A DNA stretch of 64,000 bases from Macrosoma leucophasiata (Eukaryota; Arthropoda; Insecta; Lepidoptera; Hedylidae). The translations under genes and the position numbers were made by a program. Within the stretch, counting starts at the first letter, position 1; every line of letters begins with the position of its first letter. The notes beneath the pieces were generated by a model that saw only the letters and a list, made by a program, of their open reading frames with translations, was not told the DNA's origin and made no database searches. Below are positions 21,468-33,078 of the stretch, one piece after another. Location of the stretch: NCBI GenBank assembly GCA_036365455.1, contig JAWQUS010000007.1, forward strand, positions 21,282,001 through 21,346,000. Reading direction: 5' to 3'.

Positions 21468-22626
21468 ACTCGTTTTTAGGGTTCCGTACCTTAAAAGGAA
21501 AAAAGGAACCCTTATAGGATCACTCGTGCGTCTGTCTGTCTGATCCAAAAATGAACACGTCAAGTAAAATAATAAATTTTAAACAGGGGGGCCACTTTCA
21601 AGGGGTATTTCAGAAAATTAAAAAAAAAATCGTAAACTGTGTCGTGTGACATATCAAATTAAAAGAAGTTGTTGTCAGCATCTCAGATATATTTTTCTTA
21701 TAATTTTTGCATAAACAAATTTGAAGTTATTTAAGAAAAACGACGAAAATTGACAATTCCCCTCCCGCTATCTCTGAAACTACTGAACTTAAAATTTTGA
21801 AAAAAATGTGGATAATAGTTCTTTGCCTATAGATTACTGGAAAACCTATAAGAAGTTTGAGTATTCAAATTAAATCGAAAATTCTTAATAATATTATTAT
21901 AACCCCCCCTGCCGGTACCACCGTAACCGCTATGTCCCTGCAGTTTAAATCTGTAATATTTTCGAAAATATTTATTTAAATTACGGAACCCTGACCACGC
22001 GAGTCGAACTCGCATTTGTCCGGCATTTTCTTTTTAATTCACATCACTACGGCTAGTACCGTAGTGATGTGAATTAAAAAAACCGGTCAAGTGTGTGTCG
22101 GGCCACGCGCAGTGTAGAGTTCCGTATTTAGTGCATTTACAGAGTAAGTAATGTAATGAAAAACTTCTTATAGGTTTTCCAGTAATCTATAGGCAAAGAA
22201 CTATTTTCCACATTTTTTTCAAAATTTTAAATTCAGAAGTTTCGGAGATAGGAGGGGGGGAATGGTCAATTTTCGTCGTTTTTCTTAAATAATTTCAAAT
22301 TTGTTTATGCAAAAATTATAAAAAATATATCTGAGATGCTGCCAACAACTTCTTTCATTTGATATGTCACACGACACAGTTTACATTTTTTTAAAATTTT
22401 CTGATTTACCCCCGAAAGTGGTCCCCCTGTTTAAAATTTATTATTTTACTTGACGTGTTCATATTTGGGTCACCAATTTACATATATTTATCAAATTTCA
22501 ACTCAATCGGTCGAGTAGTTTCGGAGAAAATTGGCTGTGAAGGACGGACAGACAGACAGACGCACGAGTGATCCTATAAGGGTTCCTTTTTTCCTTTTAA
22601 GGTACGGAACCCTAAAAAAAACGAGT
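21468..22626. mobile_element. Large fold-back element, ~1.16 kb (family J)
   Basis: Outer ends 'actcgtttttagggttccgt' and 'acggaaccctaaaaaaaacg' are inverted, and similarity continues nearly to a central hairpin at 22036-22075 (aattcacatcactacgg against ccgtagtgatgtgaatt). Arms are about 550 bp each with small indels. Both carry TCTG/CAGA runs next to 'gatcactcgtgcgtctgtct' or its complement. Single arms occur at 3041, 6090 and 25590. No coding frame. The left arm keeps a segment (about 21850-21960) poorly matched on the right. Confidence 0.85.
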
Positions 22627-22683
22627 TGCATTCGGGAAGTGCCGGCAGAAGTGAAAACCTGAATATAAAGTTGTGCATTTTTT

Positions 22684-22750
22684 ACAACCACCAACACCAC
22701 TATAAACACCACCACTACCACCACCTTCACCACCACAACCACCACCATGA
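22684..22750. repeat. (ACC)n-type simple repeat
   Basis: Imperfect CCACCA/ACC run in which short open stretches translate to His-rich or Val-rich peptides. Not coding evidence. Confidence 0.8.
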
Positions 22751-23640
22751 CAATTTTTCTTTTTTTTTTTTAATATTGGATTGTAAAACTCTTACGGCTT
22801 CTGTCTTGCTTGACATCAATCAAATCACGAACATTGAAATATAAAACAAACCAAACGAGAGTATCTACGAAATGGCACGAAATCATTTAGGCCACAGTGT
22901 AAATATAAGAATTAGTTAGTCCTTTTTTCGGCTTGGGTAATAGAAATAGAGGTATGAATTGCTTTCCTCCTGTGATAACATAAATAACGTGAAAAATAAA
23001 AATACACAGTCTTCAAGGTTAAGCTGTGGATAACAAAGAAAACATTAGGTGAATACCATTTTACACATAAATACCGAATTGTTTGATTAATGTTTCTTTA
23101 TCTCGATGTAACCATTAATAATTTTTGTGTTGAGACTTTTTTTTTAAATATGGGTAGAAAACACTTTTTTTGGGTTATGCTTTGAGTAGTTTTTTGTAGT
23201 ACATAGTAGTGATGTGAATGAATAAAAACGAAGTGTAGCTTATTTTGAAAACAAAGAACTTTTGAGATTTTTTAAACAACATTCCAATAGTTTTGAAAAA
23301 TTAAAGTTATCTTAACATTAGTCCAAAAATGAAAAAATATTAAGTTTAAACATTAAGCCGTTTAATTAAAACGTTTGAAAACGGCCATTGAAAGAAGTTT
23401 TGCCTCTGTACCAGAAATTACATAGCGTGCTAGCCGACCACTAGCCGTATAGTTTATCAGCAGATAGATAAGAACAGAACACTGTTCGACACGAGTCTTT
23501 CCCCTTTTTGAGGGGAGGCCTAAAGCAATGGGACGTATAATTCAAACGGGGTTGTATTGTTATTATTACTATTATAGAGAAAAACAAGGAAAGATGTGGC
23601 AAACAACTTTGAAATCCAATTCTAATCATCATCATCATCA
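22751..23640. other. No gene recognised
   Basis: AT-rich. Small scraps resemble family A (23399-23425) and the family C SINE tail (23487-23520). Nothing else recognised. Confidence 0.4.
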
Positions 23641-23649
23641 CCCTCACTG

Positions 23650-24300
23650 CAGCCGAAAGACAACCACTGCTGGACAAAAACTTTCCCCAACGATGCCCAC
23701 TTCAAGCCCACACAACAATTGTGCAACAATTTGTGCGGGTTTTTGGAGGGAATCTTGAAAGAGGCGTCTGGTACTCTTATTTAATTTCTTTTTCTTGGTG
23801 TATGTTTGAGTCACTTTGAATAAAGTTGGTGGCATTTTGTTTGATATATTTTGCATTGATAGTGCCCGTGTATAGTGAAATAGAATAACAGTGCGTAAAC
23901 ACGGCCTTTCAGGTTGCCTCCAAAACTTCATCGTAAATGTTCCGGTAAAGTAGCCCATCGCTTTGCTCGAATTACTGACTGTGACTCACTTGACTGATAA
24001 ACCAAATAATTAACTGACTGATTCTAACTTTGACGCTGCTTTTATACGAATACGAAATATCGTTTTACTTGACACTGGCAATATGAGAAAATGCGATGCC
24101 ATTATATAAAAAAAAACAATTTGTGCGAGATTTTGGGAAGAATATCGCAATCGCCGCAATCGCCACGCTTTGAATGCCGATTGGCTGTCGCAATGGCGGA
24201 AGTTTTATTGCGAGACGCTGTTACATTCTTACTACCGTTTAACCGAATGCATTGACCGCCATTGCTCGGTGAACTGGCCGCATTATAGGAAGAATTGTCT
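23650..24300. repeat. Family P repeat, apparently interrupted
   Basis: 23655-23750 carries 'ccactgctggacaaaaactt' and 24115-24290 carries 'aatggcggaagttttattgc', the two halves of the family P layout at 56115-56370. The 'acaatttgtgcg' at 23730 and 24118 flanks the ~375-bp middle, as a large duplication or insertion would. Confidence 0.45.
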
Positions 24301-24984
24301 TCCACCGGTGCGGCTGTGAGGTTGTCATATCCCGACCCCTTCAACTCCGATGCTGCACTCTAAAAACAGTAAAAAATATGCATATTATAAGATACTATTA
24401 AAATAAGCCAATTTATGATAAACACCCATGATATTAAAGCAACGCCGTAAGCTTTGTTTCATTATTAGAAGGATAATTGAAAAGCCTTCATAAAGCTGCC
24501 GTACCTACCTAAAAGTCTTTGTCTGGAAGCACTAGACTTCGGGCTAATTTATTTAAGCTTAGAAGCTTAGATTTGTAATTAAAATGTATGCACGTGTTTG
24601 TGTCATAAACGTGAAGTGGTTCTTGCGATATTCGCTGCTTCGTTTGGATTTTAGTGTTGTAATTAATAAATCGTAAAAGTTTTATGTAAATTGTGGATCC
24701 CATAGGTTTTGCAATAATATTTATTTTAGTAGTATAAGATTATTGCACTATATTGCTATTATAAATTTTGCAGGCGGATTTGAAACACTGCAAGGTATAC
24801 TCAACTTAAGTCAATGTATGGTCTTGTCCACCCTGTACATTAGATATTAATTTAGCTGAAGCACCCAATTGGCGTGAATGGTATAAACCACCCTAGTTTG
24901 CAAGAATTGCGAGATTAATATTAAAAATATGACAATAAACATATAAGTACCTATATTAAGATTATTTCAGATTAAAAATCAAAA
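24301..24984. other. No gene recognised
   Basis: AT-rich, short open stretches only. Confidence 0.4.
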
Positions 24985-25320
24985 GGCGTTCAAATAAAAA
25001 AACCATCACTATCACGAGCAAGTTCTATCGGAAAATTGATAATAATTTGCGAGATTAACGACAAAACTTCGGCTGTAAGCGAATACTTACCTAATAAAGA
25101 GACGTGCTTAGTCCTGTCCTTAACATCTTTTACAACCAAAAATTAAAAGCTCGCGTATAAAATACTCCCGTCAAATAAGTCAGTTTGCGTTAAAAGCAAA
25201 AACCACCACAATCACGCGCACGTTCTATCGGAAAATTGTTTATAGTTTAGCAGCAATTGCGAGATTAACGGCACAACTTCGACTGTAAATCAATACTTGC
25301 CAAATAAGGAGACGCGAACA
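24985..25320 (+). repeat. Diverged tandem duplication, ~200-bp unit
   Basis: 25005-25103 and 25203-25312 share 'gttctatcggaaaattg', 'ttgcgagattaacg', 'acaacttcg' and 'agagacg/ggagacg' in the same order. They are direct repeats with substitutions and small indels. Confidence 0.7.
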
Positions 25321-25589
25321 AACGTTATTTGTTTAATGTTTCGACATGTTTGTATAAAGTTATTTTTAATGCTTGGATTTTAATATAGAAGTAAATATGA
25401 CTATCGTAGTAGTAGTACTATGTAATGTAGGTACCTAACATTGCCCCTGTGCGAAGCGTTGACTCGCATACGAAGGGTTTCACAAAACTACCATTCTATA
25501 AAAACACGTTTTTTGGTTAGCTTAGGTTAGCCCCCATTAAATATTTATTTTACTTATTCTTTTTTTAGTATTTGTTGTGAAATACATTA

Positions 25590-25725
25590 TCTCTGTGAAA
25601 ATTTCAACTTTCTAGCCATCACGGTTCATGTAATTCAGTCGGGTGACAGACAGATAGACCGACAAACAGACGGATAGACAGATGGACAGACTGACGGATC
25701 TTGAAAACGGAACCCTAAAAACGTT
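25590..25725. repeat. Single family J arm (inverted)
   Basis: 'gacagacagatagaccgaca' then 'ggaaccctaaaaacg' matches the right arm of the 21468-22626 fold-back. Confidence 0.6.
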
Positions 25726-25918
25726 ACAACTTAGGCCTGGACATATTACCTACATCATTCGGTAACCTTTAAATTACTAAAAGATAAAAATCAATTATAA
25801 AAATATGCACATTCATTCTAAAATCTTTAAATAAAGACATAATATTTTTATGCGATTCATCCAAAATACTTGCCACCCTAAAGTTCATTCAGACACAAAT
25901 CGCTAAGTAACTACTGTA

Positions 25919-26279
25919 CGAAGCGCGCATGGCCCGGCGGCTGGTGTAGATCAACTCGGTTAAGCACTACGGGCGCGGTCGGGTAGTGTGATGGGTGACC
26001 GCTAGTGGCAAATTAAAATGCGCGTTTCCGTGCTTTGGAGGGCACGTTAAGCCGTCGGTCCCGGTTGCTATCGATAGGTAGCAGTCGTTAAACCTTGTCG
26101 GAGGCCTTATGGGCGGTTTGAAAACATCCGACAGTGGGTTGGCCACTAACCCACCCACCTCCACTAATCCGAATTGGAGCAGCGTGGTGGAGTAAGCTCC
26201 AGGCCTCCCCTCAAAAAAGGGGAGAGACTCGTGCCCAGCAGTGGGACTTATAATGGGTTGCCATTATTTATTATTGTTA
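25919..26279 (+). mobile_element. Full-length 5S-type SINE (family C)
   Basis: 361 bp from 'cgaagcgcgcatggcccggc' to 'gggttgccattatt', flanked by a perfect 11-bp duplication TAACTACTGTA (25908-25918, 26280-26290). The head holds GTTAAGCA, CGGGCGCGGT and GATGGGTGACCGC in the order and near spacing of the internal promoter region of 5S rRNA (A box to C box). By contrast, other SINEs here have tRNA-type heads. This suggests a 5S-derived SINE3-type element transcribed by pol III via TFIIIA. The duplication proves retroposition-style insertion; the partner LINE is not identified. Confidence 0.85.
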
Positions 26280-26290
26280 TAACTACTGTA

Positions 26291-27752
26291 AAAAACATCA
26301 TGAGAATTAATGAAGGAATCAAGGGAAGCAAAAACCTGATGTTTTTAAAACAACGTGGTAGGGCGTTGTAACATCACAAAAACCCAGATATTAAGTTGAT
26401 GATAAGTGATTACATCTTACTAATGCCATAGCTACAATCACTATGAGTGTGGCGTATATATCAGTACATCTAAATCAGTTGCCATCCACATTTAGACCGT
26501 AATATATTCAATGTACTCGTAGGTTGGTAATAGACGCGTAATGTTGGAGCAATAACACTGCAATGTTATTGTTATGTTACATTGGGTCGTAATTTGTTAG
26601 ACCTGTTTATGCAACTCAGCAAGGGTCCGTTCATTGGCTTGGGAAATTTGCATATGTAAGTTCAGTATTTTGTACCTGTAGGTTACATTATTCAATTAGA
26701 TTCGATCCCTTCTTTTTATTTCCGGCATTTGTATTTACAAGAAAACGGTACATTTTGAAACGGTTTTTCGTAAAATCGAAATTATCCCAAATTCTATACA
26801 AATGTATATCAATTTTCGATTGTATAAATAAGTACTTACTTCATTAAAAAATATAACAACATTATTTTTAAAACCCATATCAAAACTTACAGTATAATTA
26901 AAATACCTAGAAATTGATTTCCCCCGTTTCACTAATGTTTCACCGACAAACGTAACGCTAATCTTCATTTCAAAACCAACGTTTTTATATACATAATTCC
27001 GCAAATGTATCATTTCGCAATTCAACTATTCGTATACTAATTATTTCGCAAAAAAAATATTACGTAAATGTAATAATAATTAATGTCAGCAAAAAAAAAC
27101 CTAACACAGAACGGCGCGTGCGGGAGAGCGACCTAACCTGACCATGTAGTAAAAATAGAGATTTTTTTTGACTAAATTATTTATGAAGTGATGAGTTATG
27201 GAATGAACAGATTTGTAATAATCTGTTTGCCAAGTGAATTATTTATGTTGTGATATAGTTGTGGAAAGTTGAGATGTGAAACGAAATCGTTGCGAAACCT
27301 TGGATTTGTAATGAAGAATTTTGAAACTTTTGTCGGTAAAATGAACGGGTACCGATTTTTTCTCTTCCTTATAAGAAGTTAAGTAGAAATAAAAAAAACA
27401 CTAACATGTTGGTTGGAGTGTTGTCTGGCAATCTAGTTTCCGTAATCCGCCTGAGTTTAGACGTGCTTTAATAAAAATCTCATTAAAACTTGTTTGTTTG
27501 TGCTCTGCTCTTACTTGGGTTAAAAGAAAACCCTTAACTATCACTACATCTCTACATAGGTCGTGAAGTTAACTTGTCGTGTATTTTTTATCTCAGTATC
27601 TCTAACAATTATATTATGCGTTTAACTTAAAATTAATCGCTCCTTTTTATTTGAATTTTCGTAACTACAAACTGGTTTTTAATGAAGGTGTAGGCAAAGC
27701 TAAAGACAAAGATAACACCCACAATTTGCTGGTTAATATATATTTTTTTAAA
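26291..27752. other. No gene recognised
   Basis: About 1.46 kb AT-rich. A 96-codon minus-strand open stretch (26735-27025) has no recognisable domain and sits in low-complexity AT-rich DNA. Confidence 0.4.
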
Positions 27753-28037
27753 TTTTTTTTTTTATGTAATGGAAGTGGTAAACAAGCATGCAGTTCACAT
27801 TGATGTTAAGTGATGACTGCAGCCTTTAGACACCCACACAAAGACCAAGGTCAAAATGCAGATGCGTTACCACTCCTGAGGCCTAAGGTCTTATGCCTCT
27901 GTGCCGGAAATTACAGGGCCGTACATTACCACCTGACCGGAACACGATAGTGCTGAACGCTTCCATTTGGCGGCAGATAGAGGTAATGCGGTGGTGCCTA
28001 CGCCCGCGAGCTCCGTCACTGGAGCTCTACCACCAGT
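27753..28037 (-). repeat. Family A retroposon, full length
   Basis: T-run 27753-27763 through 'ctctaccaccagt' at 28037. It shares private variants with the neighbouring diverged copy (see findings). Confidence 0.85.
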
Positions 28038-28055
28038 AAATAATAATAATATGTT

Positions 28056-28313
28056 AAAAAGGAGGCAAATAAACATGCAGCTCTCATTGATGTTTGATGA
28101 CTGCAGCCTATAGACGTCTACACAAAAACCAGAGGTCAAAATGCAGACGCGTTGCAACCCCTGAGACCTAAGTTGTTATGTCTCTGTGACAGGTATTATT
28201 ACCATACATTACCATCTAACTGGAACACGATAGTGCTGAACGCTTCCATTTGGCGGCAGATAGAGGTAATGCGATGGTGCCTATGTCCGCGAGCTCTGTC
28301 ACTAGAGAGAGCT
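28056..28313 (-). repeat. Family A retroposon, diverged subfamily A2
   Basis: Same layout but with A2 markers (aaaccagaggtcaaaatg, atgtctctgtgacag). It lies in direct tandem with the copy at 27753-28037. Confidence 0.75.
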
Positions 28314-29099
28314 CGTATCTCTATACTTTGTGAGTCTTATTTTTCAGCATATATTCTCGAGCATATATACTTCGAGCACGTTACTAAAATCCAAGGGTGG
28401 CATTGGAAATCTTTTGAGTGGGTCACAATAGCATTTCTCCATCCATCCAAATTTTGATTAAAACTGCTCATATTAAATGACGTCACTAATGCCACTAAAG
28501 ACAAAAAACGACAATTAATTGTGAGCAAGGAGTGAAATGAATACTCAGCGTAATTCGGCCCCTTTTCATTAGGGCCGCGAAGGGTTAATGCGAGTTGCCC
28601 TCTCTTGCCTATTCCCAGAAATTCCCGGTCTGCAGACTTGGTTAACCATGGATTCATATTTCATGTTCTCAACTGCAATTTCGTTATTGTGTGTTATGTA
28701 TGGCAGAGACGTGAAAGCACTGATGATAATTTTTGTAATGATATACGAGTACAAATTTTAATTTGCGATAATTTTTTTTTTCAGTGGCTGATGAGATCTC
28801 ACTAGAGGGTCAGATTATTCACTATAAGATTCTGATATTACAAATATTATACAAACAAACAGACAAACAAACGAAGTTAAACTTAACCTCTTTATAATAT
28901 GAATACCTATAGATTATTAACATTTTGATTATGGTGTGCTTTGGTATAGTTTGTGAAAGGAAGCTTTGTAGAGTAAGGGCGTATAGGGTTAGAAACTTGG
29001 CTTCACATGAGATCAGATATCTTTTAGTACACTACAGTGCAAGTTATACACAAGGTCTCCTTCTGGGAACATTATATATGGAAATGTTTTAGTGGGATT
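28314..29099. other. No gene recognised
   Basis: 28850-28910 resembles the start of the ACAAACAAAC-containing tail repeat seen next at 29100. No coding evidence. Confidence 0.4.
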
Positions 29100-29275
29100 C
29101 TGAATATATGCTCGGCTAAGATGAAGCCTGATGTTATATTAGCTTAAAGTTTTCCTCAATAAATGGGTTATATAACACTGAAATATTTTTCAAATCGGAC
29201 CAATAGTTCCTGAGATTAGCTCGTTCAAGCAAACAAACAAACTTTTCAGTTTTATAATATTAGTAGGTATAAATG
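29100..29275 (+). repeat. Repeat family Q, 3' tail type
   Basis: 'caaatcggaccaatagttcc', 'tgagattagc' and 'caaacaaacaaac' leading to 'tataatattagtaggtataa' is a layout common at the 3' ends of lepidopteran non-LTR elements (from memory). Similar wording occurs at 36720-36850 and 57640-57735. Confidence 0.5.
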
Positions 29276-29715
29276 CTGAAACTGTTAATGCTACCTAAAA
29301 GATATTAAGCCATAGGAAATTGTGCACAAAACAAAAATGAATGGTGCTATGTAGGTTATCATCAATTGGAGTAACTGAATTAATACTAGACCCAAGATAA
29401 AGGAGTTGTAACGTGGTGTTCCCAGTGGATGTACAGTACATCAAAAAAATGCTAATATTTCAAAGATTTAAGGAAAAATAAAGATTATTTGATTAAAACA
29501 AAGATGAAATTGTTTAATCCAATTCTTTTTGACTGATTATGGCAATTTGTACACTCAAGAACCTAATGACACCAAAGAATTGTCAATCGCCATCACTATA
29601 CTTTTGTATTATCATTTTGTGTAAACTTAATTATTTTTAAACGAAAAAACTACACAACATGAACTAAAATTGATAGTCGGAAATTGTTCCGAATAGTATT
29701 AACTACCTATGTTGT

Positions 29716-30027
29716 CAGGGGCGGATTTCCCTATAGGCCGAGTAGGCCCGGGCCAGGGGGCGGCAAAATTGGTCGTTGCCCACGCGCATATGTGTAAAAT
29801 CACAAAAATGTGTCCATATAGAGCAACTCGCGAATAAAAATTTCATGTATGGCAATTACGATTATTAGATGAATAATTATAATTAAATCACTTACTGACT
29901 ATCGTTTTTTTTTTCATTTTAATTTCTATAGTTTATCTAATTTTTCATGCTTTACAGCACAGAGGGGGGAAGGGGGGCCGCAATCATTCATAGGCCTAGG
30001 GCAGCCAACGTATCAAATACGGCCCTG
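29716..30027. mobile_element. hAT-type MITE, 312 bp
   Basis: Ends CAGGGGCGGATTT and AAATACGGCCCTG (inverted, two mismatches), flanked by TATGTTGT (29708-29715) and TATGTTGC (30028-30035), an 8-bp duplication with one later change. CAGGG ends with 8-bp duplications fit hAT. Non-coding. Confidence 0.8.
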
Positions 30028-30035
30028 TATGTTGC

Positions 30036-31010
30036 ATTGTTATTATTTTAGGAACTGTACATTAATTGGGAACAACTCCATGTATTTTTGAACCAACTCC
30101 TTTAAGTATGTTGTTTCCTTTAACAAAGTGGTGTCCCGTGCTCGTAAATATGTCACGTACATTCAGTCACGCAGATGAGGTCATTGAGCATAATTTATGC
30201 GCACAATAAACGCCACGTAAAACCTGAATATAACAATATCATTCTATTACATGGGATGTTGGAAATAGAAGCTATTTTCGTAGTACCTAAAGAGATAATG
30301 GTCAATATTATTATTTTGTTTATTTAGACCGGAGGCTCCATCACCAGTTCTACCACCAGTGATACAAAAGCTCATAACATTATCATTAAACAGAACAATT
30401 TGCCACAAGATTCGTATATTCTGGGTACATACTTAGGCTTTGTCCACATATTTTAAAGTAATTTAAAGTTTTCTTCAGCCTTAAATGGGTCTCAAAGCAA
30501 GCTTAACAGTCTTACGATGTAGAAGTATAGTGTTGCCCTAATGTAACTTATTGTCTTCTGAGGTAAAATTATCATAAACAAATTAACATAAATTTTACCC
30601 GCAATTATATGACTACTAGCGACTCGCCTCGGCTTCGCCTGGTTGAAATGTGGGTCTACTATTTTAGTAGTAGATCTTGGTTGTAAAAATACGTGACGAT
30701 ATGGCTCATTCCATCCGGAATATGTACAGCCCGTGCCAAGCCGGGGCTGGCCGCTAGTCTGACATAAAACAGAGGCCAGTCTGAATTACTTACCTATCCT
30801 TAATCTTACAATCCGCCTCAGTAAACACAATCCGTACTTGCCCCGATATATTAGCGCCATTCTTCACTAAGATCGTGAGATACGTTATCGGAGGCAGTCA
30901 GCATTTGACAGTACACAAGCTTGTTCCAGCCAATAAAGTACATACTAGGAGATGGTGATTAATGTATAATATGTAGTGAAAAACAAAGTTTCCCATAGGC
31001 TGGTGGTTTG
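30036..31010. other. No gene; small repeat scraps
   Basis: 30329-30360 ends 'tctaccaccagt' (family A scrap). 30611-30650 carries 'gcgactcgcctcggcttcgc', a common repeat tail scrap. Otherwise nothing recognised. Confidence 0.4.
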
Positions 31011-31296
31011 TTACTGGTGGTAGAGCTCCAGTGACGGAGCTCGCGGGCGTAGGCACCTCCGCATCACCTAATATACTTGCCGCTAAATTGTAGTGTTCAG
31101 CACTATCGTGTTCCGGTCAGGTGGTAATAAACGGCCCTGTAATTTCCGGCACAGAGACGTAACACCTTAGGCCTCAGGAGTGGTAACGCATCTGCATTTC
31201 GACCTTGGTCTTTGTGTAAGTGTCTATAGGCTGCAGTCATCACTTAACATCAATGTGAACTGCATGCTTGTTCGCCACTTCCTTTACATAAAAAAG
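31011..31296 (+). repeat. Family A retroposon, full length
   Basis: ACTGGTGGTAGAGC at 31013 through 'tttacataaaaaa' at 31296, tail on the plus strand. Confidence 0.85.
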
Positions 31297-31666
31297 GCGA
31301 AAAATAAAACTAAGTAAGAGATAGTGATTATGATGTCAGTCAGGGAATTCTCGGCTTATCCAAAATCTGTCAAATATAAGTTTTAATACCACAATATAAG
31401 CCTGTGCAATTAAGCGGCGAGTTCCCTGATAGGTGATATATGGTGAAAAACAGATATTTTTATAGACGAAAACCTTTTTTGTGAGAGCAATGGAGAAACA
31501 GTTTTGGCTTAATCATTAAAAAGTTAAGCTTCTTATGATGTTTTCTTTCGATCGTTCTTTCCAGTTCTTTCTTAGTAGTATTTTTTACTCACAAAACAGA
31601 TTGGATATCATAATTGTTGTATATTATTTTTCGCAATAACACATGCTAGTGAAATATATTTTTTTA

Positions 31667-31866
31667 CACCCAAACAATGACCAAGGTCAAAATGCAGATG
31701 CGTTACCACTCCTGAGGTCCAAGGTGTTATGCTCCTGTGCCGGAAATTAGAGGGCCGTACATTACCACCTAACCGGAACACGATAGTGCTGAACACTACC
31801 ACTTAGCGGCAAGTATATTAGATATTCCGGTGGTGCCTACGCCCGCGAGCTCCGTCACTGAAGCTG
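31667..31866 (-). repeat. Family A retroposon, truncated
   Basis: Covers 'accaaggtcaaaatgcagat' to 'gagctccgtcactgaagct'. Both ends are lost. The right end is followed closely by a hAT-like element. Confidence 0.75.
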
Positions 31867-31887
31867 GAGGGTTCAGTATCTCTCCTA

Positions 31888-32170
31888 CTCAGTGGCGGAC
31901 TAAAGAGAGGGCGGCAGGGGCGGTCCGCCACGGGCCTCCGGTTTTAGGGGCCTCCAAAGATCGACTGGTAGCTGGGAATCACGACATTTGTAGAGCTAGG
32001 AGGGAAATGTCGTTTTTTTTAGCTCGCGCGTTATTCTTGATCTGTATTATAGAATCTATCTACCGTATCAAAAATACGGGTGGGGGGATATGTGTGTGAG
32101 CAGGGGCCCCCTACTACTGGGCCTCCACATGCCAAATTCCGCCGCCCCGAGCCCCTGATAACCTGAGACC
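31888..32170. mobile_element. Probable hAT-like element
   Basis: 'cagtggcggactaaagag' on the left and 'gagaccgcctactata' on the right are loosely inverted, with CCTACT near both edges as a possible duplication. The superfamily is a weak inference. Confidence 0.4.
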
Positions 32171-32321
32171 GCCTACTATATGGAATATCTTACCAAGAAC
32201 GAACATGATTAGAAGACTGTATTTCTAAAAGAAGGCTTACGACGCACCTACGACGTAGCCATTTGCTACGCTACCAATTAAAACACATGTCATAATAATA
32301 TTCGTTCAATGGTCGATATAA

Positions 32322-32378
32322 GTGGCAGGGTTCTTCTCATTAGTGCCTGCACTTGGAACTATGCTAAGTGAATTAATA
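32322..32378 (+). repeat. Family E retroposon scrap
   Basis: 'ttcttctcattagtgcctgc' then 'acttggaact' matches 41838-41870 of the better family E copy. Confidence 0.55.
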
Positions 32379-32688
32379 GTAATTTCAATGAATCGTTTTT
32401 TCATCAAGGGCTTTAGGTAGTATTATTATTATTTTATTTTGAATTTTCACAACGTGTGTCACTCAACTTGAAATCGATTATTAAATCATATATTTTTTAA
32501 TAAAACATAGCTATCAAAGACGGTATGAGTTGCGTATAATAATAAAAAAAATCTAATAATACTTTTTGTACGAGTGAAACAGCAAAATCCAGTAGGATTT
32601 GTGTCACTCAACAACCTCGAAATTATCCCACGCTCCGCGGACGTCACATCTACATTTGACTCCTGGCGTTGACTCATAAAGTCATAAC

Positions 32689-33070
32689 TAGGGCTGCTCA
32701 TATTTTTCGAAATATTCAACTTTCGATATTTTATAAAACATATCAATATCGGATTATATTTTTCGATTTATAAATATTTTATTTGTATCGGTTTTGTTAA
32801 AAAAAGGTCATTTACAAATAATAAAAAAACGCGCGTGTAAAAAAAACAACATTGCCCCTGCATGCCGTCTAACAGTAGCTTCAATTTGGTCCAAATACAA
32901 GTTCAAAAACACGAGCGAACACAAAAAAAAAACACTTTGCCCTCAAAAACAATTAATAAAAAAAAATGTGTCGATATCTACATTTTAATATCCAAATACC
33001 AAAACGAGTATATGGTCAAAAAAAATCTAAATAAAAATATCGATATGTCAACATTTTATCAACAGCCCTA
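32689..33070. mobile_element. hAT-type MITE with perfect 8-bp duplication
   Basis: 382 bp, ends TAGGGCTG and CAGCCCTA, flanked by GTCATAAC at 32681-32688 and 33071-33078. Interior is AT-rich with A-runs and carries no transposase. Confidence 0.85.
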
Positions 33071-33078
33071 GTCATAAC

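Noticed and set aside
21468..22626. Inverted LTRs of a retrotransposon
   Set aside because: No coding interior, no primer site, and the arms meet at a central hairpin; single arms occur elsewhere as independent repeats.
26735..27025. 96-codon minus-strand open stretch
   Set aside because: No domain; low-complexity AT-rich surroundings.
28152..28657. Overlapping open stretches of about 100 codons on both strands
   Set aside because: They start within family A repeat sequence and run into unrelated DNA. No domain.
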